A stretch of DNA of 64,000 nucleotides from Solidesulfovibrio carbinoliphilus subsp. oakridgensis (GCF_000177215.2 NZ_CM001368.1:1364001-1428000); one strand, 5' to 3'; positions 43,105-52,904 are shown, numbered from the stretch's first letter. Program-made: numbers and translations. The notes: generated by a model from the sequence alone, not told the origin.

Positions 43105-46100
43105 TCACCACTTCTTGATGCGCTGGCTGGCCAGGGCCTCGGCCTGCTCCTTGTAGGAGTCGAACCCGGCCTGGCGCAGGGCGTCGAAGACCGTGCTCGG
43201 CCAATCCCAGGTGGCGTAGAGCACGGGCTTGTGGAAGAGACGACGGAACGTCTCCATCTCCTGGCGGTAGAAGTTGGCCTTGGGGCTCTCCAGGTTTTCC
43301 CGGAGCTGCTCGGCCAGACGGGTCAGTTCGCCGTCGTACCAGTCCTTGATGTCCGCCCCGGTATCGTACTTCTTGGCGATGTGCTCGTACTTGTTTTCCT
43401 GGAGGACCTTTTTCAGGTGTTCCAGGTGCTGGAGATTGAGCCATTCGCCAAGGCGGCTGACCGGGATGTCCTCGGCCTCGACATGGGCCATGTCGAACTT
43501 GGTCCGGTAGTAGGTGTCGGGCACGACCGAGGCGCAGACAATGCCGGCGATGGCCACGAGCCCCCGCAGGATGACGCTGTTGGACACGCCCTGGCCGCAG
43601 AAGCCCACCTTCTTGCCGTACTTCTGGCCGGCGAAGATGGTGACGAGCAGGGCCCAGACCACGGCCGGGTCCTCTTCGTCGTAGATGTGGCGCAGGGCCG
43701 GATTGTCGCGGTCGGTGCCGAGCACCATCTGGGTCATGTCGTTGGAGCCGATGGAGAAGCCGTCGAACTCCTGGATGAACTGCTTGGCCAGGATGGCGTT
43801 GCTCGGGATCTCGGACATGATGAACATCTTGAGCCCCTCGTCGCCGGAATGCAGCTTGTGCACCCGTTCGAGGTAGCGCTTCATGGACGTGGCTTCTTCC
43901 ACGGTCCGGACGAAGGGCAGCATGATGTGCAGGTTCTTGCCGCCGAAGATGCCGCGCGCGAGCTTGAACGACTCGATTTCCCAGTCGTGGATGTTGCGGG
44001 AGACGCCCCGGTAGCCGAGCATGGGGTTGTCTTCCAGGGCCTCGAAGAGGCTGCCGCCGAGCAGGTTCCGGTACTCGTTGGACTTGAAATCCGTGGTCCG
44101 GTAGAGGATCGGCTTGCCGTGGAAGGCCATGGCGAAAAGCCCGAGTCCCTGGGACAGGGTCTGGACGTAGAGCTCCTTGCCGCTGCGGAACCCGCGCGAG
44201 AAGAGCTGCTTGCGGATCTTGTCGAGCAGGCCGTTGAGGTCGTCGATCTGGCCCTTGATGCCGACCTGCCGGGCCACTTCCTGACGCATGGCCGCGATCT
44301 TGGCCAGGGTGTCGGTGATGATGGGCTCTTCGGCCACGGCCGCCGCCCGCTCGTCGATGCGGGCCTTGATCTCGTAGCGGCGCTTGATCGCGTCCGGGTC
44401 GACCGCCTTTTCCTGGAGCTCGTCCCAGTAGCCGAGGATGATGGCCACGTGGGTCTTGAGGTCGGCCGAGGTTTTGAGGAGATCGAGCCGGCGGGTGACC
44501 TCTTCCAGGTGGTGGTCGAGCCTTTTCTCCAGGTCGCGGATCTGGCGGTGCACGGCCATGACCTCGTCGGTGCCCCGGGCCCCGGCGTGGTCGGCCAGGG
44601 CGTCGAGCTCGCCGGCCAGGCCCGTGATGAGGCCGACGTAGCTGCGAAGCTTGATCTGGACGTTGATGTAGCCGGCGGCCAGCTGCTCGCGCACGACCTT
44701 GGTCAGTTTGGCGTCGAGCTCCTTGACCTTGCTTTCGAGAAGGAGCGGCAGGGTGCCGTTGTCGTAGGCTTCGAGGGCCTGGGGGTGGACGCCGATGTTG
44801 CCGAGCATGAATTCGGCCCGCAGGAGCCCGACCTCGAAGTCCGAAACGTTTCGCAGCCGGGAGAGGAAGAGAGCCTGTCCCACGTCCGCGAGAATCAGGC
44901 CGACCTTGGTCTTGGTCGGGGGCAGCTTTGAGAGGTCCATCTCGCCGCCGACTTCCTCCAGCGGCAAAAGCCCCCGGTAGACGCAGCCGCGCGACCCGTC
45001 GACGGTCACGTACTGGCCGTCCAGGGAGCGCAGGGTCTCGGCCCGCTGGATGCCGATAATGGCCGGGATGCCCAGTTCGCGGGAGGTGATGGCCGCGTGG
45101 CTGGTGTCGCCGCCGGCGTCGGCCAGGATGGCCGAGGCGATGCGCATGCCGGGCACCATGTCGGGGTCCGTGCGCTCGGCGGCCAGGATGTCGCCCTTCT
45201 GGATCTTGTTGAGCTCAAGGGCGGAGCGCAGGAACCGGACCATGCCCTGGCCGGCGCCGCGCGAGGCGCCGTTGCCCTCGAGGATCACTTCGGCCGCGGC
45301 CACGGCCTTTTTGTCCACTTCCATGCGGCGCATGAAGATGGTGTCCGGATGGCGTTCGAGTTCCTCGTTCCACCGCGTCTCGGGCCGGGCCTGGACGAAC
45401 CAGAGGCGGTCGGACTGGTCGATGCAGAACTCCGTGTCCATGATGCAGCCGCCGTAGGCCGCGCTGATGGCCCGAACGCCCCGGGCCACCTCCTCGGCCT
45501 GGGCCAGGGACAAGGCCCAGCGGTAGGCCTCCTCGTCCGAGACCTTCACCAGCTTGGTGCCGCCTTCCTTGTCGTCGTAGACGATCTTCTTGTCCTTGTA
45601 GCCCATGTTGCGGATGACGACTTCGGAGCCGTCGTCGCGCTGGAAGACGAAAAGCTTGTCCGGGGTGACCATGCCGCCGACCACGGCCTCGCCGAGCCCG
45701 TAGCTGGCGTCGATGGACACCAGGTCGTTGCGGGAGGTGCCCCGGCAGCCGGTGGCGGTGTCCGCGGCAAAGGCGGTGCCGGAGATGACGGGGTTTATCA
45801 TCCGCATGATGCACACGGACAGCGAGGTGTTCTCGATGGCCCATTCCTGCTTGGCGGTCTCGGCGATGGAATTGTCGCCGGTCTGCTCGGCCAGGGCCAC
45901 GGCGTCGAGAATGGCCTCGCGGCGGTAGGTCATGGAGCGCAGGTTGTAGGCCGAGGCGCAGTCCCACTGGTAGGCGCGCACGCACTGGGCCGCGCCGACG
46001 ATGTTCAAGTAGGTGTCCTGCAGGCCGGCGAAGGCCTTCTTGCGGCTGTCCTCGCCCGCCGCCGAGGAACGCACGGCCACGGGCACGTCCTCGAGGCCGG

Positions 46101-46692
46101 CTTCGCGGCAGATGTCGTTGTAGGCGTTGGACACGGCTTCGCGGACTTCGGCCGGCATGTCCACGGACAGGATGGCCACCTGGACCAGGACGGAACGCTT
46201 GCGCAGTTGGTCGATGCCTTCGGGAGAGGTGGCGAAGCCCTCGACCACGTTGTTGACAAAGGTGCGCAGCTTGATGGTGGTGCCCGGGGCGTCCACGGCC
46301 CGGGCCCGGGCCTCGTCGGCCAGGTCGCGCACGAGGTTTTTCAGGTATTCCGGATCGCTGTTGACGTCCTCGTCGTTCCAGTTGACCCGGCGGTAGCCGT
46401 CGTTGACCACTTCCCGGATCAGCGCCGCGTTGACCTTGGTCTCATCGAGCACCCGGTGGAAGACCACGGAGGACATGGCCCGGAACTGGGGGGCCCGGAT
46501 GCCCGCGATCTGGCTTATCAGCGCGGTATTGTAGTTCTTTCCGCCAACGAGGATCTCGGCTTCCTCGCCGATGGCAACAATGTCGGCTCCGGTCAGGATA
46601 AGCGTCGTCGTCGTATCGATGGCCGCGCGTTTCGGCGTGGCGGACGTGGCGTCCTCCTGGCGCGGCTTGTCTTTGGCGTCGGTCTTGGCCAT
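43105..46692 (-). CDS. PEP synthase/pyruvate phosphate dikinase-like enzyme with large insertion
   Basis: A 1195-residue enzyme forming PEP from pyruvate and ATP, judged by its domains: N-terminal ATP-grasp (AVRSSAAGEDSRKKAFAG), swivelling phosphohistidine domain (GGDTSHAAITSRELGIPAIIG, His at about 532), and C-terminal PEP barrel (GLLRAEFM at about 620, IGSNDMTQMVLGTDRD, VGFCGQGVSN). About 300 residues separate GLLRAEFM from IMLPFVRTVEEA, far more than in ordinary family members, and the insert looks largely helical (IRDLEKRLDHHLEEVTRRL). AAGGAGGGGAGA precedes the ATG. It follows pyc by 76 nt. Whether it makes PPi or AMP/Pi (dikinase or synthase) cannot be told. Confidence 0.85.
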   Translation of the reverse strand: MAKTDAKDKPRQEDATSATPKRAAIDTTTTLILTGADIVAIGEEAEILVGGKNYNTALISQIAGIRAPQFRAMSSVVFHRVLDETKVNAALIREVVNDGYRRVNWNDEDVNSDPEYLKNLVRDLADEARARAVDAPGTTIKLRTFVNNVVEGFATSPEGIDQLRKRSVLVQVAILSVDMPAEVREAVSNAYNDICREAGLEDVPVAVRSSAAGEDSRKKAFAGLQDTYLNIVGAAQCVRAYQWDCASAYNLRSMTYRREAILDAVALAEQTGDNSIAETAKQEWAIENTSLSVCIMRMINPVISGTAFAADTATGCRGTSRNDLVSIDASYGLGEAVVGGMVTPDKLFVFQRDDGSEVVIRNMGYKDKKIVYDDKEGGTKLVKVSDEEAYRWALSLAQAEEVARGVRAISAAYGGCIMDTEFCIDQSDRLWFVQARPETRWNEELERHPDTIFMRRMEVDKKAVAAAEVILEGNGASRGAGQGMVRFLRSALELNKIQKGDILAAERTDPDMVPGMRIASAILADAGGDTSHAAITSRELGIPAIIGIQRAETLRSLDGQYVTVDGSRGCVYRGLLPLEEVGGEMDLSKLPPTKTKVGLILADVGQALFLSRLRNVSDFEVGLLRAEFMLGNIGVHPQALEAYDNGTLPLLLESKVKELDAKLTKVVREQLAAGYINVQIKLRSYVGLITGLAGELDALADHAGARGTDEVMAVHRQIRDLEKRLDHHLEEVTRRLDLLKTSADLKTHVAIILGYWDELQEKAVDPDAIKRRYEIKARIDERAAAVAEEPIITDTLAKIAAMRQEVARQVGIKGQIDDLNGLLDKIRKQLFSRGFRSGKELYVQTLSQGLGLFAMAFHGKPILYRTTDFKSNEYRNLLGGSLFEALEDNPMLGYRGVSRNIHDWEIESFKLARGIFGGKNLHIMLPFVRTVEEATSMKRYLERVHKLHSGDEGLKMFIMSEIPSNAILAKQFIQEFDGFSIGSNDMTQMVLGTDRDNPALRHIYDEEDPAVVWALLVTIFAGQKYGKKVGFCGQGVSNSVILRGLVAIAGIVCASVVPDTYYRTKFDMAHVEAEDIPVSRLGEWLNLQHLEHLKKVLQENKYEHIAKKYDTGADIKDWYDGELTRLAEQLRENLESPKANFYRQEMETFRRLFHKPVLYATWDWPSTVFDALRQAGFDSYKEQAEALASQRIKKW

Positions 46693-46768
46693 TCTCCCCT
46701 CCTTGTCTCTTCCGGCCCGGCGGTCCCGTGCGTCCGGCCGGCCACCGTTAACACGTTCGTGGCGAAAT

Positions 46769-49700
46769 TTACACCTGTTGACCGCAATTCGGGCAAAACT
46801 TGTAATGGTCGTCGGCTACAGGTTGCCGGCAGACAGGACAGTTCTTGCCCACGGGGGCCAGTTCGACCAGGAGCTCTCCCTCCCGGACCGGGACCATCTT
46901 GCGGTCGTTGGTGTAATCCGCGCTTTTGAGCACCCGCTTGACCGTCGCATCCATGGGCGCGGCCACGGATTTTTCCTGCTTCATGACCGAGACGTTGAAA
47001 AGCTCCTCGCCGGTCCGCACGTAGTCGTTGGGGCTGACCTGCATGACCCACAGGTCGCCGGAAACGGGCGCGCCCACATGGAAGGGGTTTTTCGGGTCCG
47101 CCATCTCCACCTGGGGCGCCGAACCGCCCTGGGGCGCGGCCACGGCCACCTGGTGGCTCAGGATTTCGGAATCGAGCGCATAGCGCACGGTTGCCGCGCC
47201 GCTCGCATCCGGACGGGAGATATTGAGGATCGACAGGTGGTGGGGCTTGCCCAGGCTGTCGGAGAAGAGGAGCTCCTCGCCGGGTTCCAGGCCCTCGAAC
47301 CAGACGTCGAGGGGCAGACGGTTGGGATCGCCGAATTTCTTGCGGAATTCGATGGTCTTCAAGGCATCGCCCGGGTGGTTCAGGTAGAGCACGAACTCCT
47401 CGTTGGTGGGTTCGCGGCCGATCTGCTTGGTAAGGGCCACCATCTCGGCCTCGAAATCGGTCTCGCCCAGGGCGTCGAGGGGCGAGTCCTCGGTGCGGGT
47501 GGCCAGGGCCCGCTTGTAGTCGGGGCCAAAGGCGCTTTCGTAGACCCAGTCCGGCGGAAAGCCAAGGGGCATCTTCCCGAACTTGCCGAGCAGCAGGTTC
47601 CTGAAGGCGTCGTTGCAATTGGCGTAAAGGAGCAGCCGGTCGTGCCGGGCGGCCTGGGTCAGACACTCGTCCGGGGTCTCGGCCACGGCCTCGAGCACTT
47701 CGAGCATGTCCTTGACGGCCCGCTCGCCCCCGGCCTTATACGCACTGGTCACGGCCAGAAAGGCCGTGTTCCAGGTGATCTGGGACCCGGGGGTCACGTC
47801 GTGGTAGCGCACGATCTTGCGCGTGCCGGCCAGGAATTGGAGCATGTAGGGCAACAGATGGATGTAGCCCTGCTTCATGGCCCCTTCCTGGGACGACGAC
47901 GTGGCCCCGCCCGGCATGGCGTGGTCCACCACATCGTAGTCAATGCCCTGGAAGTACGGAGCGGTGTAGCGGTCGTAGTAGGGCATGATCTGCTTCAGGA
48001 CGAAGTTGGCGGCCCGGATCATTTCCTTGTTGTTCTTGGTCAGGGCCACCGGCACGCCGAGGTCGCCCTCGATGTAGGCGGCCGTGGAGAGGACCTCGCC
48101 CTGCCCGTACCAGCGGACCGAGGCGCCGATGGCCGTGTCCACGATATGGGCCCCGGCCAGGGCGGCCGCACCCACGGCCGGCACGAACAGTCCGTCCGTG
48201 TAGTGGCGGTGGTAGTCGACGACAAGGTCGGGATAGCCCTTGCGGATGGCCGTCACCAGCTCCTTGACGAAGCGCGGCGGGCAGACGCCGGCCATGTCCT
48301 TGAGGGCCAGGATGATGCTTTTTTCGGCCTTGGCCCGGGTCATGCCGCCGGCCTTGGCCACCTGGTCGAGGATGGCCTCCAGGACGCCAAGGTAATGGGG
48401 CACGTCAAAGCCCTTGGCAAAGGACAAGGAGAGGGACGGCTCGAAAATGACGTCGGGCCGTGACAGGGCCACCTCGGCAAAGGGGTACATGTTGTCGATG
48501 TGGTTCAGGAAATCAAAGCAGCGGATAACGTCGTAGTGCTCGCAGATCATCTCGCCGGTCAGCCGCATCATGTTGCGCGGCTGGGGCTTGTAGCCAAGCA
48601 CGTTGGTCGAGCGGATAAGCAGCTGCTTCAGGGTCTTCGGCGCGAACCGGTTCCACTCCGCCGCCTCGGTGAAGGGGTAGGTCATGTTGGCCATCATGGC
48701 CACGTGGAAGTGGGCCCCGCCGCCGTTTTCCAGGGCGAAAAAACCGCAGTTGTCGAGGTAGGGGCCGACCAGCTCGTCCTCGGCCAGCCGGAAGCGGTTG
48801 CCGCTGTTGGACTGGGTGATGTCGCGGGTGGTGGTGTCCACGAAGTGGACCTTGCCCGAGTCGCGCACCACGTCGAGAATGGCCTGCCGGTCGCCGCGGG
48901 GATAGGGGCTTTCGTGGCTGCGGAAGTCGACGTCCGGCATGTGGGGCTGGAAGCGGCCGAGCCGGTAGTCCTCGCGGCCGCGGTATCGGTCGAGCATGAC
49001 GTGGGGGTTGTAGCCCCGGGCGGAAATCTCGGCCACCAGGCACGACAGGCGAAGGGCCTCGGGCTCCTCGTCGAGATAGTCGAGGAGGATCGGATTCTGG
49101 GCGATGAACTTGGTGTCGAACTCGCCTTTGACGAAGTCCTCGTTGCGCAGGATCTGGCGGTGGAAGGGAATGGTCGTTTTGAGCCCGCCGATGATGTACT
49201 CGCGCAGGGCCCGCTCCATGACGGCCACGACCTTGGGCCAGTTGCGGCCGTAGGAAATGAGGAGCGCCCCGGCCGAATCGTACTGGGTCGGGAACTCGTA
49301 CCCGGCCGAGAGGCAGGAATCGAGCCGGATGCCCTGGCCGCCGGGCGAGAGGTAGCGTGCGATGAGCCCCGCGTTCGGGGTGAAGTTGCGCTTGGGGTCC
49401 TCGCAGTTGATGCGAAGCTGCATGGCGTGGAGGAAGGGCCGGGTGTCGCCGCAGTTGAACCGCAGCTTGCCGCCAAAGGCGATGTTGATCTGCTCCTCGA
49501 CCAGGTCCACGCCGTAGCGGCACTCGGTGATGCCGTGCTCGACCTGGAGCCGCGTGTTGACCTCGATCAGGTACGGCTCGCCGTCGGCGTCGACCAGGAA
49601 TTCCACGGTGGCCAGGGAATAGTAGCCCGTCTCGCGCACCAGCCGCTCGGAATAGTCCTTGAGGCGCTGCCTGAGTTCGTCGGTCATGCCCCGCCAGGGC

Positions 49701-50464
49701 GAGGGGGTGATCTCCACGAGCTTCTGGTGGTTGCGCTGGACCGAGCAGTCGCGTTCGTCAAAGGCGAACACGTTGCCGTGCATGTCGGCCGCCACCTGGA
49801 TCTCGATGTGGCGCACCGAGGTGAGGAGCTTTTCCACGAAAAGGCGCGGATTGCCGAACGAGGCCTGGGCCATGGCCGAAGCCTTGGAAAAGGCGGATTC
49901 GAGCTGGGCCTCGGAATAGATTTCGTAGATGCCGCGGCCGCCGCCGCCGCCCTCGGCCTTGAGCATGATGGGGAAGCCGATCTTGGCCGCGATGGCCCGG
50001 GCCTCGGGAATGGTGACCGAGCCTTCGGAGCCGGGCACCACCGGAATGCCAAGGCCCATGGCCAGCCGGCGCACGTCGACCTTGTTGCCGAGGCTCTGCA
50101 TGGCCTCGGCCGAGGAGCCGATGAAAATGATGCCGGCCTCGGCGCATTTGCGCGGGAATTCGGCGTCCTCCGAGGCGAAGCCCCAGCCGGGATGGATGGC
50201 CACGACCCCGTGGGCCTTGGCTTTCTTGATGATCCCGTCGATATCGAGATAGGCCCGCGAGTCGGCCCCCAGGGTGATCAGCTCGTGGGCACCGGCCGTG
50301 GCCGGGGACGTCATGTCGACGTCGGTGACGGTGAGTACCGGGATGGCGCGCAACCGTTCACGGATGGAACGCAAAACACGCCGCGCGGAAATGCCCCGGT
50401 TGGCGACGAGGATCTTCTTTCCTTCCACTTCGGAAAGGACTTCCAGAAACGTCTTGGCGATCAT
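46769..50464 (-). CDS. pyc: Pyruvate carboxylase with C-terminal zinc ribbon
   Basis: A 1231-residue biotin enzyme making oxaloacetate from pyruvate and bicarbonate. N-terminal biotin carboxylase (KILVANRGISARRVLRS, IHPGWGFASEDAEF, KAEGGGGGRGIYEI, EVNTRLQVEHGITE), central carboxyltransferase (about 540-1000; FLNHIDNMYPFAEV, VCPPRFVKELVTAI) and biotinyl domain with biotin lysine in VMKQEKSV (about 1162). After the biotinyl domain comes CPVC...CPNC (Cys 1209, 1212, 1224, 1227), a four-cysteine zinc ribbon not normal for this enzyme. The ATG at 50464 has AGAGGA upstream. It sits between its biotin ligase gene and the PEP-forming enzyme. Confidence 0.94.
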   Translation of the reverse strand: MIAKTFLEVLSEVEGKKILVANRGISARRVLRSIRERLRAIPVLTVTDVDMTSPATAGAHELITLGADSRAYLDIDGIIKKAKAHGVVAIHPGWGFASEDAEFPRKCAEAGIIFIGSSAEAMQSLGNKVDVRRLAMGLGIPVVPGSEGSVTIPEARAIAAKIGFPIMLKAEGGGGGRGIYEIYSEAQLESAFSKASAMAQASFGNPRLFVEKLLTSVRHIEIQVAADMHGNVFAFDERDCSVQRNHQKLVEITPSPWRGMTDELRQRLKDYSERLVRETGYYSLATVEFLVDADGEPYLIEVNTRLQVEHGITECRYGVDLVEEQINIAFGGKLRFNCGDTRPFLHAMQLRINCEDPKRNFTPNAGLIARYLSPGGQGIRLDSCLSAGYEFPTQYDSAGALLISYGRNWPKVVAVMERALREYIIGGLKTTIPFHRQILRNEDFVKGEFDTKFIAQNPILLDYLDEEPEALRLSCLVAEISARGYNPHVMLDRYRGREDYRLGRFQPHMPDVDFRSHESPYPRGDRQAILDVVRDSGKVHFVDTTTRDITQSNSGNRFRLAEDELVGPYLDNCGFFALENGGGAHFHVAMMANMTYPFTEAAEWNRFAPKTLKQLLIRSTNVLGYKPQPRNMMRLTGEMICEHYDVIRCFDFLNHIDNMYPFAEVALSRPDVIFEPSLSLSFAKGFDVPHYLGVLEAILDQVAKAGGMTRAKAEKSIILALKDMAGVCPPRFVKELVTAIRKGYPDLVVDYHRHYTDGLFVPAVGAAALAGAHIVDTAIGASVRWYGQGEVLSTAAYIEGDLGVPVALTKNNKEMIRAANFVLKQIMPYYDRYTAPYFQGIDYDVVDHAMPGGATSSSQEGAMKQGYIHLLPYMLQFLAGTRKIVRYHDVTPGSQITWNTAFLAVTSAYKAGGERAVKDMLEVLEAVAETPDECLTQAARHDRLLLYANCNDAFRNLLLGKFGKMPLGFPPDWVYESAFGPDYKRALATRTEDSPLDALGETDFEAEMVALTKQIGREPTNEEFVLYLNHPGDALKTIEFRKKFGDPNRLPLDVWFEGLEPGEELLFSDSLGKPHHLSILNISRPDASGAATVRYALDSEILSHQVAVAAPQGGSAPQVEMADPKNPFHVGAPVSGDLWVMQVSPNDYVRTGEELFNVSVMKQEKSVAAPMDATVKRVLKSADYTNDRKMVPVREGELLVELAPVGKNCPVCRQPVADDHYKFCPNCGQQV

Positions 50465-50529
50465 ACTGTCCTCTGACCCCTTCGGGCGACCAGTCCATTT
50501 TCTCGTGTGAGATCCGGCGGGGGCCGGTA

Positions 50530-51480
50530 TCAAAGGAGGGATACGCTCCCGTTATGCAGCGTCAAATCCTGCCCGGGACCTGGGTCGCGACGCCTGAGCC
50601 GAAGTCCCCCGTCCTCGGCCAAACCGACGATCCTCGCCCGAAACGCGTCCGATCCGCTCTCGCGCACGAGCACGTCCCGCCCCATCCAGGCCAGGCGGCG
50701 CGCCAGAAAACGGGACAGCTCCCGCGAGCCCGATACCGCAACGCACAGCCGATAGCAGGTTTGGACGGACTTCACAAGTTCGGCCCACTCCGTAACCGCG
50801 CCGCGCACCTCGCCAAAAAGGTCGAGGCGGGCGGCCTCGGCCGCGTGGTCACGCCGCAGGAACGCCGGGTCCGGGGCGCTTGCCAGGTTGAGCCCGACCC
50901 CAACCAGGGTGGTCCCGTCCCGCTCCTCCAGAAGAATGCCCCCGACCTTGCGGTCTTTGACCAGAAGATCGTTCGGCCATTTGACCAGGGCGGAAAATCC
51001 CCGGGCGTGCAAGGCGTCGGCCAGGCAGGCCCCGGCCACCACCGGGGCCAGGACAGCCAGATCGCCCGTGGCCTCGGGCCAAGCCAGGGCGGCGTAGAGA
51101 TTTCCCGGCGGCGAGACCCAGTCCCGGCGCATCTGCCCACGCCCCTTCGTCTGGGACAGGGCCAGGACCGTGGCGAAAGGCGGGAGCAGCCCCGCCCCCG
51201 CGAAGGCCCGGGCCACATCCAGGCTCGACCCGCACGGCCCCACGCACAGAACCGGATCGGCCACCTGTCCGGCGTCGCCCCGGGCCATGTCCCACTGGCC
51301 GGCCGCCGGACCGTATTCGGGCCCAAGCCCGACGGTGCGCCACGGCCCGAGCCGGGCCGCGTCGGCCGCCCACAAAGGGTGGGCGGCGGCCAGGGAGGCG
51401 GGGGATAACGTCCCGGCCAGGTCCGGTCCGCCGGACCGCCAGAGCCATATGCCGCCCGCGGCAAAGGGGTTTTGCGGCAT
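50530..51480 (-). CDS. birA: Biotin--protein ligase
   Basis: A 316-residue ligase attaching biotin to pyruvate carboxylase and any other acceptor. Family motifs are TKGRGQMRRDWVSPPGNLYAAL (biotinyl-AMP loop), LVKWPNDLLVKDRKVGGILLEE and VGVGLNLASAP. The first 100 residues are not a helix-turn-helix, so it is probably not a repressor. An SH3-like C-terminal domain is present (FRARIVGLAEDGGLRLR). It lies 65 bp upstream of pyc on the same strand, so enzyme and modifier are likely coexpressed. Divergent from cca, with 61 bp between starts. Confidence 0.9.
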   Translation of the reverse strand: MPQNPFAAGGIWLWRSGGPDLAGTLSPASLAAAHPLWAADAARLGPWRTVGLGPEYGPAAGQWDMARGDAGQVADPVLCVGPCGSSLDVARAFAGAGLLPPFATVLALSQTKGRGQMRRDWVSPPGNLYAALAWPEATGDLAVLAPVVAGACLADALHARGFSALVKWPNDLLVKDRKVGGILLEERDGTTLVGVGLNLASAPDPAFLRRDHAAEAARLDLFGEVRGAVTEWAELVKSVQTCYRLCVAVSGSRELSRFLARRLAWMGRDVLVRESGSDAFRARIVGLAEDGGLRLRRRDPGPGQDLTLHNGSVSLL

Positions 51481-51541
51481 GGGGACTTTGCCCCCTGGAT
51501 TTTTCAAGGAATTTGGGACAATGTCCGCCCCGGAGTCATGC

Positions 51542-52735
51542 ATGAAACGTTATCTCGTTGGCGGCGCGGTCCGCGACATCCTTCTTGGCCGGCCGGTAGT
51601 GGATCAGGATTACCTCATCGTCGACGCCACGCCCGAAGCGTTCCTGCGAAGGTACCGGAGAGCGCGGCAAGTCGGCAAGACCTTTCCGGTTTTCATGCTC
51701 GGCAGCGCCCAGTACGCCTGGCCGCGCGGGGATGACATCAACGAGGACCTGCTGGCCCGGGACCTGACCATAAACGCCATGGCCATGGGCGATTCGCGCC
51801 AGATCGCGGGCCGGCTGCACTTCCATCCCCTGGCCCTGACCGACCTGCGGGACCGGATTTTGCGTCCCTGCGGCGAGATGTCCATGTTCGACGACCCGCT
51901 GCGGGTCTACCGGGCGGCCCGGTTCGCGGCCTCGCTGCCGGATTTTTCCCCGCACCCGGAACTTCTCGCCCAGATGAAGGCCGTGGCCGCCTGCGGCGTC
52001 CTGTCCGACATCTTTGCCGAACGGGTGGCCCAGGAAGTCAGAAAGGCCCTGGATGCGCCGAAGCCCTCGCGGTTTTTCGCGCTTCTGGCCGAAACCGGCT
52101 GCCTCCTGCCCTGGATGCCGGAGCTGGAGGCCGCCCGCCATGTGCCGGCCGGGCCGGCCGAGCACCACAGCGGCAGCGTCTTCGCCCACATGTGCGACAT
52201 GGCCGACCAGCTCGCCGGCAAGCCCATCGCCGGCTGGATGGCCGTGTGCCACGACCTGGGCAAGACGCGCACGCCCGAGTGCGAGTGGCCGCGCCACCAC
52301 GGCCACGACGAGGCCGGGGCGGACGTGGCCGAGGAACTCGGCAAGCGCCTCAAACTCCCCAACCGCGTGCGCGAGTCGGGCGTGGCCGCGGCCCGGTTCC
52401 ACATGAAGGCCGCCCGCTACCACGAACTGCGGGCCGGCACCCGGGTGGACATGCTCACCTGGCTGCACAAGCACGAGCTGGTGGAGCCCCTTTTCGAGGT
52501 GGTGCGGGCCGACAGCGGCGAGGACGTGACCGGACTCGTCAAGCGGGACATGAAGCTTATGCTCTCGGTCCACCTGCCCGGCAAACAACGGATGCGCGGC
52601 CCCCTTTCCGGCGAAAAGCTGCGCAACCTCCGCTGCCAGAAGCTGGCCGAGATGGACAGGAAGCTCGGGGAAGACAAAGAACCGGCCGGGGAAGGACTTC
52701 CCGGCGACGACGTTTCCCCGGACCGGGACGACTGA
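51542..52735 (+). CDS. cca: tRNA nucleotidyltransferase with HD domain
   Basis: A 397-residue enzyme adding or repairing CCA at tRNA 3' ends. The nucleotidyltransferase head has YLVGGAVRDILLGRPVVDQDYLIV (GGAVRD and D-x-D), RDLTINAMAM and DPLRVYRAARFAA. An HD phosphohydrolase domain follows (about 200-300; HHSGSVFAHMCDMAD, AVCHDLGKTRTP), as in E. coli-type Cca. I chose the ATG at 51542 (MKRYLVGG), the usual family start, with GGAG 6 nt upstream; an in-frame ATG 21 nt earlier is possible. Confidence 0.93.
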   Translation: MKRYLVGGAVRDILLGRPVVDQDYLIVDATPEAFLRRYRRARQVGKTFPVFMLGSAQYAWPRGDDINEDLLARDLTINAMAMGDSRQIAGRLHFHPLALTDLRDRILRPCGEMSMFDDPLRVYRAARFAASLPDFSPHPELLAQMKAVAACGVLSDIFAERVAQEVRKALDAPKPSRFFALLAETGCLLPWMPELEAARHVPAGPAEHHSGSVFAHMCDMADQLAGKPIAGWMAVCHDLGKTRTPECEWPRHHGHDEAGADVAEELGKRLKLPNRVRESGVAAARFHMKAARYHELRAGTRVDMLTWLHKHELVEPLFEVVRADSGEDVTGLVKRDMKLMLSVHLPGKQRMRGPLSGEKLRNLRCQKLAEMDRKLGEDKEPAGEGLPGDDVSPDRDD

Positions 52736-52792
52736 CCCGCCGTCCGCTCCGATCCCCCGCCCTCCCGGGCCGACGCTCCCTTCTTTCCCCAC

Positions 52793-52826
52793 AAAAAAAG
52801 GCCGGGACGACTGCGCCGTCCCGGCC
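52793..52826 (-). terminator. Intrinsic terminator of the lon unit
   Basis: Stem GGCCGGGACG (52800-52809)/CGTCCCGGCC (52817-52826), loop 7 nt, followed on the minus strand by seven Ts (52799-52793). It lies downstream of repeat copy G, so that repeat is inside the lon 3' untranslated region. Confidence 0.75.
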
Positions 52827-52845
52827 CTTCTCGCGTACCCCCGCC

Positions 52846-52898
52846 CGGGGGGGCCGGGGGCCGGTATGGTGGCTCCCCCCGGCCGCCGGGGGCATCTT
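52846..52898 (-). repeat. Stop-proximal palindromic repeat, copy G (diverged)
   Basis: On the minus strand begins 6 nt after the lon stop: AAGATGCCCCCGGCGGCC, then GGGGGGAGCC...GGCCCCC with a longer ACCATAC loop. One base differs from GATGCCTCC. Confidence 0.75.
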
Positions 52899-52904
52899 CT
52901 CTGT

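Noticed and set aside
48500-50476. A 658-codon plus-strand frame across pyruvate carboxylase
   Set aside because: Antisense shadow of pyc; composition reflects third-codon GC bias.
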